DNA of 64,000 bases, from contig UCJH01000047.1 in NCBI GenBank assembly GCA_900472785.1, positions 348 to 64,347 on the forward strand, read 5' to 3'. Made by a program: the position numbers and the translations under genes. The DNA comes from Hyphomicrobiales bacterium (GTDB lineage Bacteria; Pseudomonadota; Alphaproteobacteria; Rhizobiales; Rhizobiaceae). Of the stretch, positions 17,592 to 26,015 are shown in pieces (positions within the stretch are counted from its first letter, which is position 1; every line of letters begins with the position of its first letter). Under the pieces are notes generated by a model, which was not told where the DNA came from, did not search any database, and saw only the letters and a list, made by a program, of their open reading frames with translations.

Positions 17592-17613
17592 TTGACGTTT
17601 GCGTAAACGTCAA
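17592..17613 (-). promoter_or_regulatory. 22-bp palindromic operator upstream of nitronate monooxygenase
   Basis: Arms ttgacgttt and aaacgtcaa around gcgt form a perfect inverted repeat 23-44 bases before the start codon. It resembles the fadD-upstream site and known ACGTAAACGT motifs of MerR-type regulators of branched-chain amino acid and fatty acid degradation. The regulator itself is not in the window. Confidence 0.55.
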
Positions 17614-17879
17614 AATATCTAGCAGTGAAATGTGCTCTTGAAAAGATGGTCCTCTTGCAAGGCTGCATCGCCAGTGGCGAAAGGCGTGCGTTTTGCCGTG
17701 AGGACTGGGCTATGGTGACACATTACCCAATAGGGACTCCATTTGAACTGCAAATCAGGTTCAACGCTGACTTTGGCGATGAATGACGAAATCCGTCGAG
17801 ATGACCAGTGAAAGCGGCGGAAGCTGTTTGTGCTCGACGGTCGCAAGTGGCGACGGGGCCCGTTCTTCGATGCGGTTTT

Positions 17880-18205
17880 GTGGTAGCGCCGGCTTGCGAC
17901 GTCGTTCGGTTGCTGCCAGTCGAACAGGTGCTCGCCGACGGGGCCTGCGATGCCGACAGCCTGCGTGACATCATTCTCGATCGCGGCGGGATGCCAGGCT
18001 CACCGCCGCGACGCCATTGCAGGCATCAACATTCTTACAATCGCCTCGCGTACAGGCAACTACGGGGCAACGTGCTTCTTTGCCAAGCTTAGACAATAGC
18101 GGCGCATCGCAACACGCTACGACGCGCTTGCTGCCAACTTTCCTGATTTCATCACGCTCGCAGGCATCAGGCTGTGGACCAAATCGTTAATTTGCTGCCG
18201 CAGTT
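17880..18205 (+). pseudogene. IS5-family (IS427-type) transposase relic A
   Basis: Pieces of a DDE transposase C-terminus are readable across frames: VLADGACDADSLRDIILDRG (normally LADKGYDAD...), then YNRLAYRQ, then RRIATRYDALAANF, then AGIRLW. An internal TAG and frame shifts show it is dead. The last 200 bases are clearly homologous to 43715-43920. It marks the left border of the polysaccharide island. No intact terminal inverted repeats are visible. The remaining gap sequence, 17614-17879 and 18206-18616, holds no gene I can support. Confidence 0.7.
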
Positions 18206-18616
18206 TACCTTTTTCCTTCGGAACTGCCGGTTACAGGCTCGTCGGAACCCCAGCCAATAAACCACCCCGGCCCAGGGGCCGCGCCAGCGATAAGAAAGGT
18301 TTGGCGCACGTCACTGCCGCCGAGCCACAGAGAAAACGGTCTTTCCTCGGGGCATGGCTCCCCGACAATTTGCAGTTTGCGTTCCGTTGTCCAGCGTCGC
18401 CGGACATCCAGTGACTGTCAAATCAACCTGTCGGAACTCGTTAGATATAAGCCTGTGCTTAAGCCTTTCGCATGTGGCGCGGTTCGGTGGAAAATGGGGC
18501 AAGATGATATTTTGACTAAGGTTTTGCCCACTTGATTTTCGGGTCGCGAGGGTTAATTTGCAGAACTCTATATCAGCGCCGCGCTACGAGGAATTGCCGG
18601 CATCAGGGGACAAAAA

Positions 18617-19678
18617 TTGTCAGCAACGAAAAACACGCAGGACGCGAAAGTCGCGGCTTCGCCAATTGAGCCTTCAGCACGATTAGCGACAACAGAAGCC
18701 GAGCAAGTGGTGGAGGAACAGAAGTTCTATCCGTCGGACCGTTCCCAACCTGCGATCGGTATCGTCTCTGACGAACTGTCGCGCGGCATTAATCCATTCG
18801 GCCTTATCGAAAGCGCCGGCGTGGCCGATGTCACGGATTCCATCGAGTCCATTGCTGCAAAGTTCGACCGGTTCGGTCTCGTTAAGGTGCGTCGTGTCTA
18901 TTCCCCTGAAACCTCTCGGGAACTGACCGAGCACTGTATCAAATTTTCCGGCCTGCAGCCGATGGATTTCAACAAAGCCAAAACGAAAAAGGAAAAAGGA
19001 GGCCTTGGCGGCGCTCCGGTCTTCAACGATCCTGTCTTCTGGCCTTACGCGGCGAACAAGAAAATCAAAGAAATTGTCGTCGCTCTTCTTGGCCAAAACT
19101 GCTTCGAATTTCGTTCCTTCGTTGCCGCGCACTATTCAGCGCGCGGACTTCATCGCGAATTCAATAAGCTGGTGGAAGACGATTCATCGCCCTATTCCGT
19201 GAAGAAGCCGGAAAAGCGTATTGTTCGCGTACAGCATTACTGTGGCATTTCGGGAGGGGCGTTCGGCTACATTCCTTTCTCGCACGATGAGCGGCTGTTT
19301 GCAGTGCAGAGCAAGCGCGTCGGCTTCAAGCGTGAAACGGAATGGTTTGACCGCCACCGCGACATACTGACGAATGCGCGCACGGATAAGAACTTTGTGG
19401 ATGCCGATGAGATCGAACGTTACATTTGCTGGTCCCATGCAGATCCGGGCGATGTTATCATCTCAAACCCGGCTATTTTTCACTGCGACGAATATCTGAC
19501 CGGTCCTCGCTATTTCTTGGTTTCCACCTATGCGGCGAGCGACGAAACAAGTCTGAATCTTGCAAAGGGAAATGCGAAGCTGTTCCCGGATGTCGGCGTG
19601 AAGTACTACAAGTACATGTCCGAGCAGGGTTTCGAGGGAAGCGCCGACATTCTGAGGGCCAACGGCGACATCGGCTAA
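18617..19678 (+). CDS. Phytanoyl-CoA dioxygenase (PhyH)-like 2-oxoglutarate/Fe(II) oxygenase
   Basis: 353 residues. The first 60 or so are low-complexity and hydrophilic. The core looks like a PhyH double-stranded beta helix: AAHYSARGLHREFNK with an HxE metal pair (H179, E181), PGDVIISNPAIFHCDEYLTGPRYFLVSTYA with the distal metal histidine H289 and the 2-oxoglutarate-binding arginine R298. Such enzymes hydroxylate small molecules, lipids or sugars. It starts at TTG 18617 with AGGGGAC upstream and opens the island just inside the IS5 relic. HxE instead of HxD is slightly unusual. A role in modifying the nonulosonate or its lipid carrier is a guess. Confidence 0.6.
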   Translation: MSATKNTQDAKVAASPIEPSARLATTEAEQVVEEQKFYPSDRSQPAIGIVSDELSRGINPFGLIESAGVADVTDSIESIAAKFDRFGLVKVRRVYSPETSRELTEHCIKFSGLQPMDFNKAKTKKEKGGLGGAPVFNDPVFWPYAANKKIKEIVVALLGQNCFEFRSFVAAHYSARGLHREFNKLVEDDSSPYSVKKPEKRIVRVQHYCGISGGAFGYIPFSHDERLFAVQSKRVGFKRETEWFDRHRDILTNARTDKNFVDADEIERYICWSHADPGDVIISNPAIFHCDEYLTGPRYFLVSTYAASDETSLNLAKGNAKLFPDVGVKYYKYMSEQGFEGSADILRANGDIG

Positions 19679-19864
19679 CAGTGCCGCGGTTAGGTCGTCC
19701 GAACAGGATCGTTTTAACGCTGGAAGAGGCGGCGGCATCAAGATGTGTCGCTATCAACGTCAAGCGCGGATGACAAATTTAAGCGCTTGGCGCCTACCTG
19801 TTTTTCCACTTTTCATGCGGTTCCGGTCTGAACCTCCGAAGTATCGGCTGTTTTTTAGAGCGAC

Positions 19865-19888
19865 ATCACATGAGAAATTTGCTGTGAT
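19865..19888. promoter_or_regulatory. Inverted repeat ATCACA-N12-TGTGAT
   Basis: A 6-bp inverted repeat in the 400-base gap before the ptmF-like gene. It could be a regulator site or a small hairpin. The rest of this gap (19679-20079) holds no convincing gene; a 60-codon GTG frame at 19901 lacks coding character. Confidence 0.3.
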
Positions 19889-20079
19889 CTAAGCAAAACC
19901 GTGAGTGGGAAAACAGTCAAACGATACGGCTCTATTGAAGAGCGCAGGAGCGGTCTGGTTTGGAAGAAGGTGACAATGCGGAAAGTTCCGGTGGGCGGTA
20001 GGTATACAGTCTTGAGCAAGAGAGTTTGGTCTTTAAAACGTTTGAGGCTTCATGTTTTGATTTTTGTTGGGCCCCTTCC

Positions 20080-21093
20080 ATGAAGAATTCATATTATCTC
20101 GTCATCGGCAGCGGCAGCATCGCGCGACGCCACATCAAGAACCTTAAGACCATTTTTCCGAATGCAGAGGTGGCTTGCATATCTGCGAGCGGGCGGGCGC
20201 TTACGCCGCAGGAATGCGACGCAGATACGGTTTTTACGTCGCTGGCCGAGGCCTTGGCGCATTGCAAACCCGATTTCGCCATTGTCGCTTCGCCCTCTCC
20301 ATGGCACCTGGCGCAAGTGCGGCAACTGGCCGAGGCAGGGGTTCCAAGCCTCATAGAAAAGCCGTTGGCGGACGATTTCAGTTTGGCATCAGCAGAAATG
20401 GATGCACTTCGCCCTCATGCTGACCAGCTTGAAGTCGCTTATAATTTGCGCTACCTGCCCTCAGCTCGGGAGATGAAGCGCCTTCTTGACGCGGGCGTGC
20501 TTGGCCGAATTCACAGCGTCTTGATTGATGTCGGGCAGTATCTGCCGGATTGGAGGCCGCAAAGCGATTACCGGTTGAATGTTTCCGCTCGCCGGGATCT
20601 TGGCGGCGGCGTCCTGCTGGAGTTGAGCCATGAATTGGACTACCTGACATGGCTGTTTGGCCGCTTCGAGCACGTGTATTGCGTCACCGGACAAAGCGGA
20701 TGCCTCGAAATCGATGTAGAGGATCGTGTTGACGCGGTACTAAGTCGTGACGATGGTCTGGTGATCACGCTGCATATGGATTTCCTGCAGCGCGTGGTCA
20801 CGCGCACATGCAAAGTGGTTGGCGAAAACGGCACATTGATTTGGAATCTCGCAACAAACTCAGTATCTTTGCTGGCTCCCGAAAATCAGTCAAAAGTGCT
20901 GTTCTCGGATGAGGCATACGACCGAAACGCGATGTATCTTTCCGAGATCGAGCGTTTTTCCCTTGTCGCAAAAGGGGAACTCAAGCCTCTTGTCAGCTTG
21001 GAGGACGCTCTTTATGTCTTGAGGCTGGTCGCTGCGATGAAGGCATCGGCGCAGGAACGAAAATCTGTTTCAATCGAGACTCTTCAACCATGA
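20080..21093 (+). CDS. Gfo/Idh/MocA-family oxidoreductase, PtmF-like
   Basis: 337-residue NAD(P)-dependent sugar oxidoreductase. It begins with a Rossmann motif (YYLVIGSGSIARRHIKNL), carries the EKP motif in SLIEKPLADD, and a C-terminal dimer domain with GGGVLLELSHELDYLTWLFG. It is followed with a 4-base ATGA overlap by a CMP-sugar synthetase and then an SDR, the same order as ptmF-ptmB-ptmA in Campylobacter jejuni, where these genes serve the legionaminic acid pathway. I started at ATG 20080 because the preceding codons do not match the family. The precise substrate is an inference. Confidence 0.75.
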   Translation: MKNSYYLVIGSGSIARRHIKNLKTIFPNAEVACISASGRALTPQECDADTVFTSLAEALAHCKPDFAIVASPSPWHLAQVRQLAEAGVPSLIEKPLADDFSLASAEMDALRPHADQLEVAYNLRYLPSAREMKRLLDAGVLGRIHSVLIDVGQYLPDWRPQSDYRLNVSARRDLGGGVLLELSHELDYLTWLFGRFEHVYCVTGQSGCLEIDVEDRVDAVLSRDDGLVITLHMDFLQRVVTRTCKVVGENGTLIWNLATNSVSLLAPENQSKVLFSDEAYDRNAMYLSEIERFSLVAKGELKPLVSLEDALYVLRLVAAMKASAQERKSVSIETLQP

Positions 21094-21770
21094 AAACATT
21101 TGCATTTGTTTTTGCCAGGGGCGGCTCCAAGGGGCTGCCGGGCAAAAACATCCGACCACTCGGCGGTGTTCCGCTCTTGGCGCATTCAATTCGTGCAGGG
21201 TTTGAAGCCGGCGTCGAACAGGTGTTCGTTTCGACGGATGACGCGGATATTGCGAACGTTGCGCGAGCCTATAACGCCGAGGTCATTGACCGTCCGCCGG
21301 AATTGGCGACGGATACGGCATCGGAGTGGCTCGCCTGGCAGCATGCCGTCCAGCACCTGCGCGAGCAGGGCAGAGATTTTGATGTGTTTCTAAGCCTGCC
21401 CGCGACAGCTCCACTGCGCAGCGTTGACGATGTCCGGCAATGCCTGCAGGCGCTGGACGATAAAACCGACGTCGTCGTTACCGTTTCGCCGGCTGCGCGA
21501 AGCCCTTACTTCAACATGGTCATCCGCGAAGCGAACGGATCGAGCCGTGTGGTTCTCGGTGACGCAGGCTTCAAACGCCGCCAGGATGCTCCTGAGGTCT
21601 ATGACATGACGACAGTGGCTTATGTGACACGGCCTGATTTTGTGATGCAGACGACGGGACTTTTTCAAGGCCGCGTCCGTTCGATCGTGGTTCCCAAGGA
21701 GCGTGCCGTGGACATAGACGACGCTCTTGATTTTCTCGTTGCCGAGGCTTTGTACAACAAATGTCAGTAA
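21090..21770 (+). CDS. legF: CMP-nonulosonate (acylneuraminate) cytidylyltransferase, LegF/PtmB/NeuA-like
   Basis: 226 residues. Activates a nonulosonic acid with CTP to the CMP sugar used by sialyltransferases. The nucleotide-binding N-terminus FVFARGGSKGLPGKNIRPLGG is diagnostic; further family elements are VSTDDADIANVA, DRPPELATDTA, LPATAPLRSVDDV and DIDDALDF near the end. It overlaps the upstream gene by 4 bases and the downstream SDR gene by 10, so all three are co-translated. The name legF follows from the LegB/C/G/H/I genes nearby rather than from residues that separate legionaminic from sialic acid. Confidence 0.85.
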   Translation: MKTFAFVFARGGSKGLPGKNIRPLGGVPLLAHSIRAGFEAGVEQVFVSTDDADIANVARAYNAEVIDRPPELATDTASEWLAWQHAVQHLREQGRDFDVFLSLPATAPLRSVDDVRQCLQALDDKTDVVVTVSPAARSPYFNMVIREANGSSRVVLGDAGFKRRQDAPEVYDMTTVAYVTRPDFVMQTTGLFQGRVRSIVVPKERAVDIDDALDFLVAEALYNKCQ

Positions 21771-22537
21771 TTGACCTGAACGGTAAAACGATTTTCGTCG
21801 CCGGTGCCGCCGGTCAGTTGGGTAAGGTGCTGTCACGCACCCTGCTGGACGCTGACGCTAACGTCATCCTGAACGATGTTAGCGATGCTTCCCTGACTCT
21901 GCTGGCGGCGGAATTAGGCTCGCCGGACAAACTGCTGACCATGGCTGGAAGCATTACCGACGCAGATTTCGTACAACGTCTGCTGAAAACTGGAACCGAA
22001 CGTTTCGGCAAAGTTGATGGTGCCGTAAATTGTGCTTATCCCCGCAACGCACAGTACGGCCGGAAGTTCTTCGATGTCGCTTTCGACGATTTTACCGACA
22101 ATGTCGGCTCCCATTTGGGGGCGTATTTCGTCTGCATGCAGCAATGCGCAAAATATGCGGTCGAGCGTGGAGAACATTTCTCTCTTGTGAGCATGTCGTC
22201 CATTTATGGTGTCATGGCGCCGCGGTTCGAGGTCTATGATGGCACCGCGATGACCATGCCTGTGGAGTATGCGGCGATCAAATCTGCTTTGCAGCACCTC
22301 ACTTCCTACGTCACCAAGTACACCAGCGGATCCCTGTTTCGCGCCAACTGTGTTAGCCCGGGAGGGATTTTTGCTCACCAGGACGAACGGTTTGTCGAGC
22401 GTTACGGAAGCTTCAGCCGAAAGAAGGGAATGTTGGATTCCGAAGACGTAACGGGCGCTGTGCTGTTTCTGCTTTCGGACGCTGCGCAGTATATCTGCGG
22501 TCAAAACATTGTCGTCGATGACGGGTTTTCACGCTAG
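21761..22537 (+). CDS. SDR-family oxidoreductase, PtmA-like
   Basis: 258-residue short-chain dehydrogenase. Cofactor motif FVAGAAGQLGKVLSRTLL at the N-terminus, SSIYG with the catalytic serine, and YAAIKSALQHL carrying the YxxxK pair. The C-terminal CVSPGGIFAHQDERF...YICGQNIVVDDGF is typical of PtmA-type flagellin-modification oxidoreductases. In Campylobacter PtmA acts with PtmF and PtmE in the branch feeding GDP-amino sugar to legionaminic acid. It ends a three-gene plus-strand operon that converges on the legC operon. Confidence 0.8.
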   Translation: MSVIDLNGKTIFVAGAAGQLGKVLSRTLLDADANVILNDVSDASLTLLAAELGSPDKLLTMAGSITDADFVQRLLKTGTERFGKVDGAVNCAYPRNAQYGRKFFDVAFDDFTDNVGSHLGAYFVCMQQCAKYAVERGEHFSLVSMSSIYGVMAPRFEVYDGTAMTMPVEYAAIKSALQHLTSYVTKYTSGSLFRANCVSPGGIFAHQDERFVERYGSFSRKKGMLDSEDVTGAVLFLLSDAAQYICGQNIVVDDGFSR

Positions 22538-22847
22538 ATATCCGGCAGAAATGTCGCTTCTGCGTCTCCCGCCTTGGGGGTGGATACCGACGTTTCGTTG
22601 GCCCATTTGCATATGGTCGCTCGCCACACATTGAAGCTTTGCGAGGCAGGCGGTAATCCGTCAACGCTTATCCGCAGGCCGCGGGCGCATCCGCCGCGGT
22701 TGCCTCGTTCTTGCTCAATGGGAGCGCCGCCGCGGTCTCTTTCGCCACTCTTGCGATCGCAACGGCGAAAGCTAAGACTGCCCACTGCAGCCTTAGCCGT
22801 CCAGCAGATTCGTCGCTTTCATAACGACAGATCTCTCATATTCCGCA
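22538..22847. other. Gene-free spacer between converging operons
   Basis: No gene supported on either strand. A short GC-rich dyad (ccgcgg repeated around gcgcatcc near 22678-22700) is present but there is no clear intrinsic terminator for either operon. The minus-strand reading around 22550-22690 faintly resembles an IS66 small ORF, too weak to call. Confidence 0.35.
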
Positions 22848-24014
22848 TCAGTTCAGGGCGAGGACCGCGCTGCTTGGAATGCTGACCAGCCGCTGCTCGA
22901 TGTCCCGGGCCACCGGCAGGGGCATGGAGGGATTTCCTTCATACATCGGCAGGTCGCACATCAGCGTCCAGCAGGGACGCGTCATCAAGCCTGCGTCATT
23001 CGTTGCCGCGAGGAAATCGTCGCGAGCGCCCGCGTCGTCGAGGATGACAGAGTTGAGCCAGTAATTGCTCTGGCTACCCGCTGGTTCAACGAAGAAGCGA
23101 AGGCCTTCGACCTTCGCAAATGCATCCTGATAGCGTGTTGCGAGGCGGCGCTTGGCGGCGACGAAGACCGGCAACTGCTGCAGTTGAGCACAACCCAATG
23201 CAGCGTTGATGTTGGGCAGACGATAGTTGTACCCCAGTTCGTCATGCCAGAAAGCCCAGCGATGCGGCCGCTTGGCGGTCGTTGTCAGGTATTTGGCACG
23301 GTCGCCGAGGTGCTCATCGTTGGTCAGGATCGCACCGCCGCCACCTGTGGTGATGATCTTGTTGCCGTTGAAGCTGGTGATGCCGATCAGGCCTCTAGCG
23401 CCCAGCGGGCGTCCGTTGGAGAGACTGCCAAGCGACTCCGCAGCATCCTCAACGACGGGGATACCCCATTTTTCGCTGACTTCGACCAGCCGGTCGATCG
23501 CCATCGGATGTCCGAAAGTATGCATCGGCACAACCGCGGCCAGCCGGCGGCCGGTATTGCGGTTGCGCGGTCCGTCCTCGCCGGGTTCGGCGATCTCGGC
23601 AAGCCAGGTATCGAGCGCGTCGGGGTCGAGGCCAAGCGTCTCCATGTTGCTGTCGACGAAGTGCGGAATGGCGCCGCAATAGGCGACGGCGTTGGCGGTG
23701 GCCGCGAAGGTCAATGCAGGCACCAGGACTTCGTCGCCCTGCTTTACGCCGGCGAGCATCAAGGCGATGTGCAGGGCTGCCGTGCCGTTGACGGTTGCGA
23801 CTGCTCGACGAACACCGAAGGCTTCCGCCAGCTCCTTTTCGAAACGATCGACATAGGCGCCAACCGACGAAACCCAGCCGGTGTCGAGGCAATCCTTGAC
23901 ATACTCCCACTCCGCGCCCGCAAAGCGTGGTTCGTGCAGGATGATCGATTCGCCATTGGGCGCCGCAGCGGCGCGCAGGGTTTGCACAGCGTGTGCGATA
24001 TCCAGCTTTGCCAT
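22848..24014 (-). CDS. legC: LegC-type PLP aminotransferase (DegT/DnrJ/EryC1/StrS family)
   Basis: 388-residue sugar aminotransferase, expected to aminate the 4-keto sugar made by LegB using glutamate. Family landmarks: LDTGWVSSVGAYVDRFEKELAEAFG, VNGTAALHIALMLAGVKQGDEVLVPALTFAATANAV, VEDAAESLGS, and the PLP-binding lysine K219 in SFNGNKIITTGGGGAI. The ATG at 24014 comes one base after the legB stop, so the two are translationally coupled; a longer upstream frame is just legB in another frame. It is the last gene of a long minus-strand operon. Confidence 0.9.
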   Translation of the reverse strand: MAKLDIAHAVQTLRAAAAPNGESIILHEPRFAGAEWEYVKDCLDTGWVSSVGAYVDRFEKELAEAFGVRRAVATVNGTAALHIALMLAGVKQGDEVLVPALTFAATANAVAYCGAIPHFVDSNMETLGLDPDALDTWLAEIAEPGEDGPRNRNTGRRLAAVVPMHTFGHPMAIDRLVEVSEKWGIPVVEDAAESLGSLSNGRPLGARGLIGITSFNGNKIITTGGGGAILTNDEHLGDRAKYLTTTAKRPHRWAFWHDELGYNYRLPNINAALGCAQLQQLPVFVAAKRRLATRYQDAFAKVEGLRFFVEPAGSQSNYWLNSVILDDAGARDDFLAATNDAGLMTRPCWTLMCDLPMYEGNPSMPLPVARDIEQRLVSIPSSAVLALN

Positions 24015-24015
24015 C

Positions 24016-25029
24016 TCAGATACCGTAGGTTTCGGCCTTGTAAAGGGCCAGGTTGCTCGGATTGCTGAACCATTCGATCGTTTCGCGAATACCGCGGGCA
24101 AAACCTTCGTGACCCGAATAGGATGGCTTCCAGTCGGTGAGCCGCTTGGCCTTGTCGATGCCAGCCCAAAGGCGGTCGACTTCGCTCAACTCCGGGCGCT
24201 GCCGCTGCTCTTCAGAAACGATCTGGGCGTTTACGCCCATGATTTCAATGATCGTCTTGACGGCGTCCTCGATCGAGATTTCAAAGCCACTGCCAAAGTT
24301 GACGACTTCACCCAGAACCTCTGGGCTTTCGGCCATGGCTTGGAACGCCTTGACGGTGTCGGCAACGTACGTGAAATCGCGCGTCGGGCTGAGCTTGCCG
24401 AGGCGAACTTCCTGCTTGCCGGCCGCAAGCTGGGTGATGATTGTCGGCAGCACCGCGCGCGTTGACTGGCGTGGGCCAAAGGTATTGAACGGCCGGATCA
24501 CCGTCACCGGCGTGCCAAAGGACCGGTAGAACGAGAGCGCCAGCTGGTCCGCGCCGATCTTCGAGGCCGAATAGGGAGACTGGCCGACCAGCGGGTGTTC
24601 TTCGGTGATCGGAACGAACTGGGCGGTGCCATAGACCTCGCTGGTCGACGTGTGAACGACCCGTTCGGTTTCGAGCAGGCGCGCGGCCTGCAGAACATTG
24701 AGCGTGCCCTTGATGTTCGTGTCGATATAGGTATCGGGCGAATGATAGGAATAGGGGATCGCGATCAAGGCAGCGAGGTGCAGCACGACATCGCAGCCGC
24801 GCATGGCTGTCGCAACTCCGTTTGGATCGCGAATGTCGCCGCTGAAAACCTCGAACGAATCCTTGACGTCCGGCGACACGCGGTCAAGCCAGCCCCAGGT
24901 GCCAAAGCTGTTGTAGAGCGAAAAAGCCCGCACCTTGAGGCCTTGGCGCACGAGGTGCTCGACCAGATGGGAGCCAATGAACCCGTCGGCGCCAGTCACA
25001 AGAATGGTCTTTCCTGACAAATTGGTCAT
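24016..25029 (-). CDS. legB: LegB-type NAD-dependent sugar-nucleotide 4,6-dehydratase
   Basis: 337-residue extended SDR. It has GADGFIGSHL at residues 13-22 for NAD, TSTSEVYG with the catalytic Thr/Ser, and Y153-x3-K157 in SPYSASK. In the legionaminic pathway LegB converts GDP-GlcNAc (or the UDP form in other organisms) to the 4-keto-6-deoxy sugar. The FSLYNSFGTWGWLD insert after the Rossmann start is characteristic of LegB homologues. Its ATG overlaps the stop of the upstream Gfo/Idh gene by 4 bases. Confidence 0.88.
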   Translation of the reverse strand: MTNLSGKTILVTGADGFIGSHLVEHLVRQGLKVRAFSLYNSFGTWGWLDRVSPDVKDSFEVFSGDIRDPNGVATAMRGCDVVLHLAALIAIPYSYHSPDTYIDTNIKGTLNVLQAARLLETERVVHTSTSEVYGTAQFVPITEEHPLVGQSPYSASKIGADQLALSFYRSFGTPVTVIRPFNTFGPRQSTRAVLPTIITQLAAGKQEVRLGKLSPTRDFTYVADTVKAFQAMAESPEVLGEVVNFGSGFEISIEDAVKTIIEIMGVNAQIVSEEQRQRPELSEVDRLWAGIDKAKRLTDWKPSYSGHEGFARGIRETIEWFSNPSNLALYKAETYGI

Positions 25030-26015
25030 GACCGGTTTTCTCCTTCGAAGTTCGAGCGGTTGCCGTCTCTGATGACGGTATAGTTCTTGAAAGCCTCTGC
25101 CTGGGTCGAAAGGCTCATCAGGCGGAGATCGGTATTGCCGGATAGGAACGCTTCGGTTTGTCGGTAAAGACCGGGCTTGAATTCCTTGTCGAGGTTATCG
25201 TCTATGGCCACCGCTTCCACCGCAAAACTCTGCTGGTTCTGAAGGAACAACTGTTCCATCGGCTGCAGAATAAGGCGGCTCTTCGCCGTCATGACCTCGA
25301 CACCCCAGCGACCCGGGGCGAGCCAGTTGGAATGGTAGGAAAAATCAGCCCCGGTGTCGGTCGTGCCGCAACCGGTGAAGATGGCACCTGCAGGGTGCCA
25401 GCCCAGGCCGCAACGGCTTTGAGCGACGATCGTATTCGGATGGCCGCCGAGAAAGAATGCCAGATCGATCACGTGGGTCGAATTGCCGAACAGCCAGCCC
25501 TCAAGCTCGGCCGGATCCTTGTCGAGTGCCTCGATCCGGGTGCGTGCTTCGGTGAAGTCGAACTTGAACGACAGCACGCCGCCGTCGGCGTCGATGATCT
25601 TGCGGGCGGCCTCGACCGACGCATAGAAACGACGGTTATAGGCGACATAGACTTCAGCTCCAGCGTTTTTCGCCACGAGGTCCAGCGTTTCGGCATCGGC
25701 CTGGTTGAGAGCAACCGGTTTTTCCACCAGCAACCGACGCACACCAGCCTTAATCAACTGCTCGGCGGCTTCGGCAAGATTTGTCGCACTGACAGCGACG
25801 ATCGCGGTTTCGGGTACCGTATTGAACCGCGAAAGCTGCTCAGGCAACGGGCCGTGGCCTGTTTCGATGCCCCATTCTCGGGCGAAAGCCTCGGCTCGTT
25901 CCGTGCCGCGTCCAGCAGCCAGGAACGGCTGCCCAAGCGCTTTCAGCACTTTGGCGTAGGCAGCCGACATTGCGCCGGTGCCGACAAGGAGCAGGGGTGT
26001 CAGCTGATCGGGCAA
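25026..26015 (-). CDS. Gfo/Idh/MocA-family oxidoreductase (first of a pair)
   Basis: 329 residues. Rossmann start LLLVGTGAMSAAYAKVLKALG, EKP motif in LLVEKPVALNQAD, and AYNRRFYASVEAARK as in sugar dehydrogenases of surface polysaccharide clusters. The TTG start at 26015 is supported by GGAGGA about eight bases upstream and overlaps the preceding gene by 16 bases. Role unknown: it may oxidise, reduce or epimerise the nonulosonate or one of its precursors, together with the next gene. Confidence 0.75.
   Translation of the reverse strand: MPDQLTPLLLVGTGAMSAAYAKVLKALGQPFLAAGRGTERAEAFAREWGIETGHGPLPEQLSRFNTVPETAIVAVSATNLAEAAEQLIKAGVRRLLVEKPVALNQADAETLDLVAKNAGAEVYVAYNRRFYASVEAARKIIDADGGVLSFKFDFTEARTRIEALDKDPAELEGWLFGNSTHVIDLAFFLGGHPNTIVAQSRCGLGWHPAGAIFTGCGTTDTGADFSYHSNWLAPGRWGVEVMTAKSRLILQPMEQLFLQNQQSFAVEAVAIDDNLDKEFKPGLYRQTEAFLSGNTDLRLMSLSTQAEAFKNYTVIRDGNRSNFEGENRS

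Noticed and set aside
16411-18205. tRNA-Thr as integration site of the island
   Set aside because: The island border lies 1.4 kb away beyond an intact backbone gene, and I see no repeat of the tRNA 3' end near 43.9 kb and no integrase.
19901-20083. 60-codon GTG frame before the ptmF-like gene
   Set aside because: Weak start context and no protein-like pattern; the region looks like a leader.
22550-22785. Possible IS66 small-ORF remnant on the minus strand
   Set aside because: Only a short WRATICKW...ATFLP resemblance; no further transposase motifs.
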